From: Nesterenkonia pannonica
Lineage (GTDB): Bacteria > Actinomycetota > Actinomycetes > Actinomycetales > Micrococcaceae
Assembly (NCBI RefSeq): GCF_019575955.1
Contig: NZ_CP080575.1
Span: 558,001-622,000 of the forward strand
Reading direction: 5' to 3'
DNA length: 64,000 bases
This document shows, in pieces, positions 23,624 to 33,843 of this stretch; the first letter of the stretch is position 1; each line of letters starts with the position of its first letter. A program made the translations under genes and the position numbers. The notes under the pieces were generated by a model. That model searched no databases. It had not been told where the DNA came from and saw nothing but the letters and a program-made list of their open reading frames with translations.

Positions 23624-24650
23624 GCGGCGGAGAGGGAGGTCGACGAGCTACCCCGACGCGCAGCGCCGGAGCCGAGTTCACGTACGGGGTGACGCGCGAG
23701 CCCGGCGTGAGATCGGATGCCTCTGCGGCCGACACCGACGATATGATCTCCAGGCCCTCGACGGGCGTGACGGCACGGATCATCGTGCGTTCGCCTGTAT
23801 AGGTCTGGGATATCACGGTCGACTGCCCCTCCTCGTCGGGAGCGAGGGTGATGTCCTCGGGGCGCACGAAGAGTGTGTCGAGCCGCTCGGAGGGGGAGTG
23901 GATGGGCAGCTCGCCGCCTCGGAAGGACGGCTCCACGCCGACCTCTGTGACGGATCCGACGAACCGGGCGACGAACTCGTTGGTAGGCGACTGGTACACC
24001 CGACGCGGCTCGTCGACCTGGTCGATCACGCCGTCGCGCAGCACGGCGACCCGGTCTGCGATGGACAGGGCCTCCTCCTGGTCGTGCGTGACGAACATGG
24101 TGGTGATCCCCAGCTGCTGCTGCAGCCGTCTGATCTCTTCGCGGATCTGGACGCGCACGGTGGCGTCCAGGGCGGAGAGCGGCTCATCGAGCAGCAGCAC
24201 CTCCGGCTGGGTGGCCAGCGCCCTGGCCAGAGCGACGCGCTGCTGCTGACCTCCGGAGAGCTGGGCGGGGAACCGGGAGGCGAACTCGCCCAGTCCGCAC
24301 ATCTCCAGCATCTCCTGGGCGGTGCCGCGCCTCTTCTGCCGGTCGATCCTGCGGACCCGCAGCCCGTACTCGACATTGTCCTGGACGGTCATGTTGGGGA
24401 AGAGGCTGTAGGCCTGGAAGACCATGCCGATGCCCCGACGGTTGGGGGCCACCTGCGTGAGGTCTCGGCCTCCGACGCGCACCGTGCCCGTGGTCGGCTT
24501 CTCGAACCCAGCGAGGATCCTCAGGGCGGTGGTCTTGCCGCAGCCCGAGGGGCCGAGCACGGTGATCAGCTCGCCTGCGCCGATGGTGAGGTCCAGGCCG
24601 TGGAGCACGGGGGTCGAGCCGAAGGTCTTCGAGATGCCCTGAAGCACCAC
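23620..24650 (-). CDS. ABC importer ATPase, PotA/FbpC/PhnT class
   Basis: Walker A GPSGCGKTT, Q-loop MVFQAYSLFPNMTV, signature LSGGQQQRVALARAL, Walker B VLLLDEPLSALDATVR, H-loop MFVTHDQEEA, then an OB-like TOBE region with TLFVRPEDITLAPDEEG. The class serves polyamines, iron, 2-aminoethylphosphonate or glycerophosphate. The long frame is open to 23541, but a one-base correction near 23665 ends it at a TGA overlapping the HAD start at 23623. The exact start is unclear: I use the GTG at 24650, and MTSTAAM upstream at 24700 may be the true start across a frame break. Confidence 0.84.
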
Positions 24651-24695
24651 CTCATTGGAGGTCTGTGTCGGGCCTGCGCATGGCGGCGGTGGAGG

Positions 24696-25538
24696 TCATG
24701 ATGCAGCTTTCTGTAGGGAGCGTTCGGCACGGGCTGCCCGTCCGGCCGGGGAGAACCGGTCGGCGGAGAGGGTCGCGACGAACAGAAGGGCCCACGTCGC
24801 GAGGTTCAGGAGAACGGCAATGGCGATGGAGGCTCGGAAGTTGTTCGAGGAGACGTCGAACAGCCAGACCGGCACAGTCTGCTGGCCCAGGGTGGCGGCC
24901 AGCGAAAACTCTCCGAAGCACAGGGCCGTGGTGAAGAAGACGGAGAAGAGCATGGAGCCCCTGATGTTGGGGATGACGACGCGCCAGATGGTCCCCAGGT
25001 GCTCGAGCCCAGGATCGCTGAGCCCTCCACCATTGCTTTGAGCGGGATCGTGCGCAGCCCCGCGTCGATCGAGCGGAACGTGAAGGGCAGGCACAGGACC
25101 ACATAGGTGCCCACCAGGATGAGGGGCAGGTCGGGGCTCTGCATGAACTGGCTGACCTCGCTGGCCAGGAGCCGCGGCCCTGCTGAGCGCCCCAGCGCAG
25201 CAGCGCCACCACCCCGGCGGCGATCGCGATGGGCGGGACCACCAGCGGCAGGGTGCACAGAATCTCCAGGATCGGGCGCAGCTGAGGAGCCCAGAGGTGG
25301 ACGGCGACGAGCGCGGGGACCAGTGTGGCCACCAACGTGACGATGGTCAGCCCGGTGATCATGAAGGTTCGGCTTGCGGCGGCGGCGAGGCTGGCATCTT
25401 CGGTGATCACCGAGTAGGCGCGCAGTGAGAAGGTGCCCCGGGGAACACGGCGTAGTAGGCGGCGCAGAGCACCGGAATGAGGACGTAGAGGCCGACGGCG
25501 ATCACCGGCAGCCAGCGGGAGAGTCTCACTGCACCCAT
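24696..25538 (-). CDS. ABC permease, second subunit (frame breaks)
   Basis: Hydrophobic protein of the PotC/PhnV kind: VIAVGLYVLIPVLCAAYYA, FMITGLTIVTLVATLVPALV, CTLPLVVPPIAIAAG, LILVGTYVVLCLPFTFRSI, then an EAA loop AILGSS and FFTTALCFGEFSLAATLG. Breaks near 25440, 25180 and 25020 are one base each. The ATG at 25538 overlaps the end of the first permease by 13 bases. The C-terminus ends LQKAAS. Confidence 0.82.
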
Positions 25539-26480
25539 CGGGCGGACCTCCTCTGCAGGCGGTTGAAGACGAACAGCACGGTGACGGCGATGACCACCAT
25601 CGTCACGCCCAGCGCCATGGCGACGGGCTGGCTGGAGGGGACTGGCCCAGGAGCGAGGAGATGTTCAGCGGAATGAGCGGGAATCCGCCCGCGCCGATGA
25701 GGACCGCCGCGGAGGCATGGGTGGCGAACGCTGCGCCGAAGCACAGGATCCAGCCGCCCAGCAGGGCCGGTGCGGCGACCGGCAGGCCCACGCGGAGCCA
25801 GAACGTGCTGGGAGCCGCCGAGGGCGGCATTGGCCTCACGCCACTCCTTGCGCAGTCCCATGAACGTCGGCAGTGTGACCATCACCATCGTGGGGATCAG
25901 GAAGTACTGGTACATCACCACCAGCCCCTGCCACGAGTAGAGCGTGAAGCCGGTGGCCTCCAGATTCAGCGCAGCGTACAGAACGCCCGCATTGCCGAGG
26001 GTGACGATGAACGAGAACGCCAGCGGCGCGCCGCCGTCGTTGGCCAGCACCGAGGAGAAGACGGCCACCACGGAGTCCAGCGCCTTGGACCGGATCTGAG
26101 CGATGCAGAACGCGGTGAGGGAGCCGACCGCCGCAGCGATCGTCGACCCCACCAGCGACACCTGCACCGAGTTGGCGATCGCCTGAAGGTGGGAGCCTCT
26201 GGTCAGCGCCTCAAAGTTCGCCAGGCCTACGCTCGTTCCTCCATCCTCCGCGGTGACGGAGAAGGCGATGACGGCCATCCCCACGATCGGAAGGATGAAG
26301 AAGATGCCCAGGATGAGTCCCAGGGGAAAGAGCGAGAGGGCGGCCGGAGACCGCAGCGCCGATCCCACCCCTTCCACCGCTCTCTGCTGAGCAGCGGGGC
26401 CGAGCCCCGGCCGGCGCCGAGGCGCCGTCCGGGGCGGGCCGCTGACCCGCGCCAGCGGATTGGGTGATCGGCAGACTCAC
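25526..26480 (-). CDS. ABC permease, first subunit (frame breaks)
   Basis: N-terminal polar tail of about 45 residues, then LFPLGLILGIFFILPIVGMA, QAIANSVQVSLVGSTIAAAVG, SFIVTLGNAGVLYAA, YQYFLIPTMVMVTLPTFMGL followed by the EAA-like WREANAALGG, and ALLGGWILCFGAAFATHAS. Breaks near 26400, 25815 and 25640 are one base each. The GTG at 26480 overlaps the stop of the binding-protein gene (GTGA), so the operon is translationally coupled. PotB/PhnU-like. Confidence 0.82.
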
Positions 26481-27613
26481 TGAACAGTGCCGTCCCACTG
26501 CTCATTGACGATGGCCTGGTTGGTATCGCGCTGCTCCAGAGTGGGCTGGGGAGCTTCGATGCCGTCCTGGCTGGGCAGCTCGGCGAGCGCGTCCTCGTTC
26601 ACGGTGCCCTCTTCGATCATGGCGTCCAGGCGCACCGGGGAGACATAGCCCTCCAGCAGGATGTTCTGGCCCTCGTCGGAGAAGAGGAACTCGTAGAACA
26701 GCCGCGCCACTGCGGGGTGGGGCGCATCGTCGTTGATGGAGGCGGCGTAGAAGGAGGAGACCTGACCGTCCTCGGGCAGGTTGATGTCCATCTCGATGCC
26801 GGCTGTCCTCCTCGAGGTCGTTGGCGATGGGCTGGAGCAGGTAGTCCCAGTCGATGACGATGGGAGTCTCACCGGTTTCGATGGTTCCTGCGTCGGCTTC
26901 GACGGGGACGAGGTTGCCCATGCCGGAGAGCTCGCCGAAGAACTCGATGCCGGGCTCGATGTCGTCGAAGCTGCCGCCGTTGGCCTCAGCAGCGGCGTGC
27001 ACGATCATGAATGAGCCCTCGGAGGCCGTGGGGTTCGAGGGCAGAGCCACCTGGCCGGAGTACTGCTCGTCCAGCAGGTCCTCGAAGCTCTCGGGGCAGT
27101 CCTCGACGCGTGAGGTGTCGCACCCGATGGCGACGGTGCCGCCGAGGTGGTTGATCCACGTGCCGGACTCGGAGACGAACTCTTCGTCGATGTCGTCGAT
27201 GGTCTGGGGTGAGTACTCGGCGAGCAGGCCGTCCTCGGCAGCCTCTTCGGCGAAGCTGACGCCGGTGTCGAGATAGTCCAGGAGTTGTCCTGCCCCTGGC
27301 GGTTCACCACGGCGTTGATGAGGTCCTGGCTGGAGCCGGTGGAGGTGTCGTTGGTGATCTCGATGTCGTACTCCTCGGAGAACGCCTCGAGGAGCTCGCC
27401 GTAGTTGGCCCAGTCTTCGTAGAGCCCCATGGCGTTGAACTGCCCTTCGGCCTGGGCGTCCTCGACGAGCTGGTCCATGCCGCCGCCGTCCTCGACGGAC
27501 CCGGCCTCGCGCCAGTTCTGCGATGCCTCAGATTCGCCGCCGTCGCCGCAGGCTGTCAGGCCGAGGGTTGCGGCAAGGGCGGAACCGATCATGATGCGGG
27601 TGCGAGTGATCAT
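26477..27613 (-). CDS. ABC substrate-binding lipoprotein, PotD/PhnS class (two frame breaks)
   Basis: Lipobox LTAC near residue 22. The mature protein has MGLYEDWANYGELLEAFSEEY, TGSSQDLINAVVNRQ, TWINHLGGTVAIGCD, ETPIVIDWDYLLQPIAND and a C-terminal FYEFLFSDEGQNILLEGYVSP, which is typical of the iron/polyamine/aminoethylphosphonate superfamily. Breaks near 27285 and 26805 are one base each. First gene of the operon, divergent from the GntR/UTRA regulator. The ligand is not determinable; the two phosphatase genes downstream hint at a phosphorylated compound. Confidence 0.84.
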
Positions 27614-27704
27614 GCGAGTGTCTCTGTCCTTTGGTTGCAGGTGGTCGGCACTGCGGTGCTCACGTGCCGGAAGCGCCGTGGAGCGGCCCTCTGTTTCTCC
27701 ATCC

Positions 27705-27714
27705 TCACTAGTGA
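27705..27714. promoter_or_regulatory. Palindrome TCACTAGTGA, operator candidate 1
   Basis: A perfect 10-bp palindrome with a CTAG core in the divergent promoter between the importer operon and its GntR/UTRA regulator. HutC-subfamily GntR proteins such as DasR bind palindromes with a CTAG core. Confidence 0.7.
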
Positions 27715-27737
27715 AGTGCTCTTGGTCAACTGTTACG

Positions 27738-27747
27738 TCACTAGTGA
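27738..27747. promoter_or_regulatory. Palindrome TCACTAGTGA, operator candidate 2
   Basis: Exact copy of the first palindrome, 33 bases away, about three helical turns, so both face the same side of the DNA. It lies 57 bases before the regulator's GTG start and could mediate autoregulation. Confidence 0.7.
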
Positions 27748-27803
27748 TGATGAATTCTGCGTAAACTCTGGGTGGACAGAGATCAGCATCAGAAGGAGCG
27801 CCG

Positions 27804-28590
27804 GTGGGAACAGTCGCCTACGCAGAGATAGCCCGTGCACTCGCCCGGGACATCGAGCAGGGGTTCTACAGGCCGGGCGCCCTGCTGCCCTCAGAGCGTG
27901 AGCTCTCCGAGCGCTTCGGAGTCTCCCCGGGGACTGTCAGAATGAGCTGCGCGAGCTCGTGGCCGAAGGAACAGTGGACGGAACGCGCGGCTTACCAAGC
28001 GCGTGGTGCAGGTGCCCAAGCGCCAGGCATCCTTCGACGAGTTCCGAAGCTTCGCGCAGTGGGCCCGGCGCCAGGGGATGTCGCCCGGGGTGCCGTGATC
28101 TCCTCCCGGTGGCAGATCGCCGATGCGCAGGATGAGCAGATGCTCGACGTCCCGCGCGGACGGCGGGTGCTGGGAGTTCTGCGCCTGCGCTCTTTGGACG
28201 GTCAGGCGGTGATGCTTGAGCACACGCACTATCCCGAGTGGTTGGGGAGATCGTGGAGGGCCTTCCGGCGGATGCGCCCTCCGTCACCTCGCTGCTGGAG
28301 GAGGGGCACGGGGTGCACTTCAGCCACGCGGAGCACATCTTCGGCGCGGAGCGGGCCAAGCGCGAGCACGCCGAGCACCTCGGGGTGGGGCGCAGCTCCG
28401 CGCTGCTGGTCCATCACCGTGTCTCCCGCGACTCGGCCGGACGGTCGCTGGAGTGGTCCAGCGACCGCTACATCGCCGGGCGCATCATGCTCTCCGTCGG
28501 CAACTCGCGCCACGCGAACCCCATGCAGTGGATCACCCTGAGGCATTCGGGCTAACAGCCTTCGGCGCCGAGAGCATCCCGGAGGAGTAG
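27804..28590 (+). CDS. GntR/HutC family regulator with UTRA domain (frame breaks)
   Basis: N-terminal winged helix: YAEIARALARDIEQGFYRPG, LLPSERELSERFGVS and, after a one-base correction near 27942, ELRELVAEGTVDG. The UTRA effector domain includes LRLRSLDGQAVMLEHTHYP and FSHAEHIFGAERAKREHAEHLGV. Breaks are near 27942, 28003 (GCTTAC where the family has GCCCCAC), 28075 and 28245. Near 28530 a further one-base change would extend the end from 28555 to 28590 (FGLTAFGAESIPEE). The GTG start at 27804 has AGAAGGAG upstream. It likely represses the divergent importer until a phosphorylated ligand binds. Confidence 0.82.
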
Positions 28591-28614
28591 CCCTGCTTAC
28601 GGGCGGCCGGGTGA

Positions 28615-29921
28615 CTAGCGTGAGGCCTGCTCCAGGATCTCGTCCATGACGGCGTCGTTGACCTTCCGGGGCTCCCCGTAGCTGGGGTAGTGGAACTGCG
28701 CGATGTTGGCATAGGGGTTCACGTCGAGCACCACTGCTCCTCAGCGGAGTCCAGCCGGGGCACCAGCAGGTCCACGCCTACTGCCCCGAGACCGGGCACA
28801 GCCTGCAGGCCGCTGACGGCCAGATCCTTCAGCTCGCCACGAGGTGGTCCAGCACGTCGACGGCCAGGCCTCCGCCCCGGGCGGTGTCGGCGATCTCGGT
28901 CAGCATCACGAGCTCTCCCATGGTTTGGCACCGCGGTGCGGTCCAGGCCTGCAGGGGCGAGGAACTGGTCCGTCACCTCGGCTGCCGCGGCTTGAGGTAT
29001 TCGTTGCCGCGCCGTCCTGCGATCTCGTCGTCGGCGAGCTTACCGATCGATGAGACGCCGTCGCCGATCACGTAGAGCGGGATGCGAGCGACCGCCCCAC
29101 CACGCGGCTGCCCACCACATAGGCGCGGATGTCCAGGCCGGGCGCGTACTCCTCGACCACGATCAGGTAGCGCGAGTCTGAGGTGGCCGACCGTGCTGCC
29201 ATCGCTTTGGCCCAGGCGGCCCGCAGCTGAGACTCGCGTGTGATGTCCGGTGTGATGCCCTTGCCGACTCGTCCGGAGGAGGGCTTGACGGCGACGCGCT
29301 TGCCCAGCGACTTCATGGTCTTCACGGCCCGGGAGAATTCCGTAGGGCTGATGGCCTTGCCTCTGGGAGTGGGCACTTCGGACGTCTGAAGGTACTTCTT
29401 CGTCATCGCCTTGGAGCGTGAGAGGCGGCGGGCCTGATGGGACACCAGGGAGGTGATGACGCCGTCCATCCCGCCGACCACCACACCGGAGAGGAAGAAC
29501 AGCTGGTTGGCCTCGGAGATGATCTTGATGGTCATTCTCTTGCGGCGGGCGGCGCGCTGCAGCAGCTCCTGGTGGGGCAGGGTCGAGGACCACTGCCTGA
29601 GCTCGTCGTACATCGGCTCCACGTGCTCGACGATGAAGCGCGCGGTGACTGAGGCGCTCTCCTCCAGGCGGGCGGCAGGACGCACCTCGGAGGCGGTGCG
29701 GTCCGCGTCCCGCTCGTCGTGCTCCTGCGGCAGATCCGCGTCGGCAGCAGCGTCGGCAGGGCGGGCGCGAGGGGGCAGCGGAAAGGATGGGGCAGTCGTC
29801 TCGGCGTCGGGGAGGGCGCAGCGCGGACGTCTGAGGCCTACTGAGGGTCGGTCCCGGCTGCGGGGCGTGTGCGGCCGGGGCGCCTCGCGCCGAGTGGGAA
29901 GGTGTGCGGCTCAGAGCTCAT
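28615..29921 (-). CDS. ATP-grasp ligase, cyanophycin-synthetase/GshF-like (frame breaks and one in-frame stop)
   Basis: Carboxylate-amine ligase fold. ATP-grasp features: RVAVKPSSGRVGKG (lysine and glycine loop), YLIVVEEYAPGLDIRAYVVG, then IPLYVIGDGVSSIG with the basic YLK end, and the metal-binding VLDVNPYAN near the C-terminus. An N-terminal region of about 200 residues precedes it. An in-frame TAG near 29841 reads TGG if GTGGGCC is restored from GTAGGCC. One-base breaks lie near 29785, 29098, 28930, 28845 and 28740. Start ATG at 29921, 22 bases after its paralogue. The substrates are unknown; such enzymes join amino acids or peptides. Confidence 0.72.
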
Positions 29922-29942
29922 CGTGGGGTCAGCCTAACGGCT

Positions 29943-30687
29943 TCAGACCGCTGCTGTGGCGAGGAGCTGCTCCGCGATCGCGGCGCTGACGGGCCGTCCG
30001 GGTCCCAGGGTGGGATAGGTGTGGGGCAGAGGCGAGGCCTCTGCTGATACGTCGAGGACGGCTGCGTGCTGGGCTGAGTCCAGCGAGGCGGCGGAGAGGG
30101 TGGTCGCCCCGGCCAGGACCCCGGGCACTGCGCGCAGCGCGTCGGTGCCGAGCTGCTTGAGCTCCTCCGCCACGAGGTCGGTGACGTCCACGGCGATGGT
30201 GGGCGGCTCCGAGGGCTGGGGATCGGGAGGAGGTCCCGGTCCACCAGGGCGAGAACGCTGACGGCATGCTCGCTTACCGTGTAGACCTCCAGCGTCAGGG
30301 TCTGCGGAGGATCGTCGTCGTCCTGCTCCTCGTCCTCCTCGGCGGGATCCTCGGAGCTCAGGGTCCGGCTTACTTACTCAGCGTCCGCGCGGCCGATGCG
30401 GTGAGGTATGTCCATGAGGTCGAGGTGGGCGGCGACGCTCTCCGGCTTCGCGAGCACCCGGCGGCCGTGGGCGCTGACCAGCGTGGTGACGCCCTGGGAC
30501 CACCCGCCGATGACGGCGTCCCCGAAGATGAAGACCCACCGGCCCTCGGTGATCCGTCGGAGCCGAATGCGCCGCTCTGCCAGAGCCTGGCCGAGCAGCT
30601 GCTGGGCCGAGGGCAGGTTCCCGCGGTGCGGAAGGAGTCGCGCTCAGGGGCGATGCGCTCGGAGACGAGCCGGGACAGATCCATCAC
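29943..30687 (-). CDS. Paralogue of the neighbouring ATP-grasp protein without the ATP-binding core
   Basis: About 248 residues after correction. Its first half matches the gene at 28615-29921: LPSAQQLLGQALAERRIRLR with LPHQELLQRAARRKRMTIK, and VIGGWSQGVTTLVSAHGRR with VVGGMDGVITSLVSHQARR. Its last 100 residues match the C-terminal lobe (VDVTDLVAEELKQLG with VDVLDHLVAELKDLA; VLDVSAEAS for VLDVNPYAN). The lysine/glycine ATP loop and the metal-ligand Asn are missing, and an acidic linker (EDPAEEDEEQDDDD) replaces the centre. The stops at 30368-30379 vanish if TAAGTAAGC is read TGGGTGGGC. Breaks are near 30625, 30555 and 30205. Confidence 0.62.
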
Positions 30688-30704
30688 CCGCTCAGCGTAA
30701 TAGG

Positions 30705-31074
30705 TCAGGGCGACGTATTGCCGCTTTGGCCGCCGTTCTCGTCTCCGGTCTGCTCGGCGGCCCGCTGAACGGTCTCCTCGGCTTCGTCGATGATGTCCTC
30801 CGCTCGGTTAGCGGCGGCATCGGCCTGCTCGGATGCGCTCCTCACCGCGTCGGAGGCGTAGGTGGCAGCCCTGCGGCCCTGCACGGCCACCTCATGGACC
30901 AGCTCCTCAGCCCGCTCCGATGTCTTGGACACCAGATCCTGAACGTCAGGGCGGTTCCACGCCTCTTCGGCTCTCCTCTTGGCGGTGTCGAGGGCGGTGT
31001 CGACCTTTCGCGGCCCTTGAGGTGCCCAGGGCGTAGCCGATCGCGACGCTTGCGCCCAGCGAGATGAGTCCCAT
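30705..31074 (-). CDS. YtxH-like membrane-anchored coiled-coil protein (one frame break)
   Basis: Starts MGLISLGASVAIGYALGTSR at the ATG at 31074, a short hydrophobic anchor, followed in another frame by an amphipathic, Ala/Glu-rich helix (AKRRAEEAWNRPDVQDLVS, then ERAEELVHEVAVQGRRAAT and EDIIDEAEETVQRAAEQ) and a polar end. The change of frame is near 31015. About 122 residues. Such proteins are common actinobacterial hypotheticals. It lies 18 bases upstream of the ATP-grasp paralogue on the same strand, so the three probably form one transcript. Confidence 0.65.
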
Positions 31075-31229
31075 AGCTGCTCTCACTTTCTGATGAGGTT
31101 CGATGTGCTCTCAAAGCTAGCGGCACGCGGCAGAGCTGTCATCAGGTGGTGTCCCTGACGCGACCCTGATTCACCCTGAAGTCCCGATGCGTGCATGATG
31201 GTGGCGGACCCCACCCTAAGGAGAGCTCT

Positions 31230-31991
31230 ATGGCTACCGCTGGAACTGATCGCCGCATCCTCGTCACCGGAGCCTCCACAGGCATCGGCGAAAAGACCGT
31301 CCGTTGTCTTGCCGACCAGGGATATCGGGTGGTGGCAGCTGCTCGGCGCAGGAGAGGCTGGAAGCCCTCGCCCAGGCGCACAGCAGTGTGGAGGCATACC
31401 CCTGGACATCACCTCGGATGAGGAAGTCGCGGCGCTGGCCGAGCACCTCAGCTCCACCGGCGGCCTCGACGGAGTCGTCAACAACGCCGGAGGCGCCCTC
31501 GGCCTCGACAGGGTTGAGGACGGCGACGTGGACGGGTGGCGCTGGATGTACGAGCTCAACGTGCTGGGCACACTGCGCGTGACCAAGGCGATGCTCCTGC
31601 TGCTGCGCGCCGCCGCAGGGGGAGACATCGTCGTGGTCACCTCCACTGCGGCCTACGAGGCGTACGAGGGCGGGGCCGGCTACACGGGGTCAAGCATGCC
31701 GAGCGCATGCTGTCCACCACGCTCCGCCAAGAGATCGTGGGCGAACCGATCCGGATCATCGAGGTCGCCCCCGGCGCCGTCGCCACAGAGGAGTTCAGCC
31801 TGACCCGGTTCTCCGGCGACGCCGAACGAGCCAAGAAGGTCTACGAGGGGTACCAGCCCCTGCACGGCGAGGATGTCGCAGAATCCATCGAATGGGCCCT
31901 CGGACGGCCGGAGCATGTCAATGTGGACCTGATGGTCGTTCGCCCCCGCGATCAGGCCAGCAGCAGCAAGATCGCAAAGAAAGGCGCATGA
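31230..31991 (+). CDS. Short-chain dehydrogenase/reductase (two frame breaks)
   Basis: NAD(P)-binding TGASTGIG near residue 14, VNNAGGALGL, the catalytic Ser in VVTSTAAYEAYEGG and Tyr/Lys in YTGxKHAERML (read across a break near 31688), then IRIIEVAPGAVATEEF. An earlier break near 31350 needs one base. It resembles YdfG-type serine/3-hydroxy acid dehydrogenases in the C-terminal VAPGAVATEEFSLTRFSGD and the VNVDLMVVRP end. The start ATG at 31230 has AAGGAGA upstream. One base separates its stop from the aminotransferase start. Confidence 0.85.
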
Positions 31992-31992
31992 G

Positions 31993-33388
31993 ATGACCGT
32001 CACGCCCACCGCCGCCGCCCTCGCGCCCCACCGGGAATTCACCTCTGAGGAGCTCGAAGCGGGCCGAAGCGCCTACGCCCTGGACCGTCAGCACGTCTTC
32101 CATTCGTGGTCCGCGCAGGAGACCCTGTCGCCCCTGACCGTCCTGGACGCCGAAGGGTCCTGGATCTGGGACGGAGAGGGCTTACCGCTGCTCGATCTCA
32201 CCTCGCAGCTGATCTACACCAACGTCGGCCACAAGCACCCTGCCGTGGTGCAGGCGATCAGGGACCAGGCGGAGAAGCTCTGCACCGTCGCCCTCAGCAC
32301 GCCAACGACGCGCGCTCCGAAGCCGCACGGCTCATCGTCGAGCGCCTGCCCGAGGACATCAGCCACGTCTTCTTCACCGCAGGGGGAGCCGACGCCAATG
32401 AGCACGCGGTGAGGATGGCGCGCCACCACACCGGCCGACGCAAGGTGCTCTCCGCCTACCGCAGCTATCACGGGGGCACGCAGCTGGCGGTGAACATGAC
32501 CGGCGACCCTCGCCGGATCCCCAACGATGACGACGCGGGTGTGGTGCACTTCCTTCCGGCCTACACCTACCGCTCCTACTTCGCCCCGGACTCGCAGCGC
32601 GGCTCGTGGACCGAGCAGGATGAGTCGCAGGCTGCCCTGGCCCATCTGAAGCAGGTACTGGAGCTTGAGCGCGGGACCTCCGTGGCGGCCATCGTGCTCG
32701 AGGGCATCCCCGAACGGCTGGCATCTACCCGCCCCCGCCGGGATACATGGAAGGGGTGCGCCAGCTGTGCGATGAGCACGGCATTGTGATGATCCTCGAC
32801 GAGGTGATGGCAGGCTTCGGCCGGTCCGGACGGTGGTTCGCCCACCAGCACTTCGGCATTGAGCCGGACATCGTCACCTTCGCCAAGGGCGTCAACTCTG
32901 GCTACGTCCCCTGGGCGGCGTGGCGATGGATGACGAGATCTTCGCCAATTTCGCCACGCACCCGTACCCCGGGGCCTGACCTATTCAGGCCACCCCTGGC
33001 TGCGGCGGCGGCCGTGGCGAACATGCGTGCCATGGCAGACGAGCAGATGGTCGAGAACGCGGCCCATCTGGGGAGGCCGTCATCGGTCCCCGGCTGGAGC
33101 AGATCAGGCAGAACCACCCCTCAGTGGGCGACGTGCGCGGACTCGGCGCGTTCTGGGCGATCGAACTGGTCAGGGATCCCGCGACCCGGGAGCCGCTGGC
33201 GCCCTACGGCCAGACCCATGAGGTGATGGGGAAGATCGTCGCCGCGGCCAAAGAGCGGGTGTGCTGCCCTTCATCAACATGAACAGGATTCACATCTGCC
33301 CGCCGCTCAACGCCTCAGAGGGCGAGATCCGCTTCGGCCTGACGTTCTCGACGAGGTGCTAGCCCTCGCGGATGCCCACGTCGACTGA
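31993..33388 (+). CDS. Class III aminotransferase, omega-amino acid type (frame breaks)
   Basis: PLP fold-type I: TAGGADANEHAVRMARHHTGR, SYHGGT, ILDEVMAGFGRSGRWFAHQH and the lysine loop FAKGVNSGYVPLGGV (across a break near 32918), then GLTYSGHPLAAAAA. The family uses beta-alanine, taurine, GABA or similar donors. Breaks near 32300, 32720, 32918, 32975, 33078, 33260 and 33340 are single bases. At 32181-32186 GCTTAC occurs in the N-terminal EGLPLLDLTS. The stop at 33388 is convergent with panD. The substrate is not resolved. Confidence 0.85.
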
Positions 33389-33405
33389 GAGGAATTCGTG
33401 AGGCC

Positions 33406-33811
33406 CTAACGGCTGGGAATCTGATCGGCTGAGCCGGGCACAGGCTCAGCCGGATCGCTGCCCAGGGCCACGATGCTGTTGCGCTCGTCGACGTGGACCA
33501 CACGGGGAGTGCTGAGCGCGCTCCGCGTCGTCGACCATGGCGTAGGAGATGATGATGACGAGGTCGCCGGGGTGCACCAGGTGGGCAGCCGCCCTGTTGA
33601 TGCCGATCACCCCGGAGCCGCGCTCGCCGGCGATCGTGTAGGTGTCCAGGCGAGCGCCGTTGGTCACATCGACGATCTGCACACGCTCGCCGTCGACGAT
33701 GTTCGCCGCGTCCAGGAGGTCAGCGTCGATCGTCACCGAGCCGACATAGTGCAGATCGGCCTGAGTGACCGTCGCCCGGTGAATCTTCCCGCTCATCAGA
33801 GTTCTCAGCAT
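33406..33811 (-). CDS. panD: Aspartate 1-decarboxylase proenzyme (one frame break)
   Basis: Makes beta-alanine for pantothenate. Short proenzyme with the self-cleavage site G24-S25 in YVGSVTID, which creates the pyruvoyl group, preceded by [29 protein letters not shown] and [17 protein letters not shown] are intact. After a break near 33510 the usual tail follows: [19 protein letters not shown] start at the ATG at 33811, since the family begins M-L-R-T-L-M. Downstream of the P-type ATPase on the same strand (33 bases). Confidence 0.92.
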
Positions 33812-33843
33812 CGCGGGCGATTCTATTGCACCCCGCACCTCCC

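Noticed and set aside
24652..25410. The 252-residue frame as a complete permease ending in MRRPDTDLQ
   Set aside because: Its second half is out of frame relative to the permease family; the true C-terminus (LQKAAS at 24696) comes from the frame used after the break near 25020.
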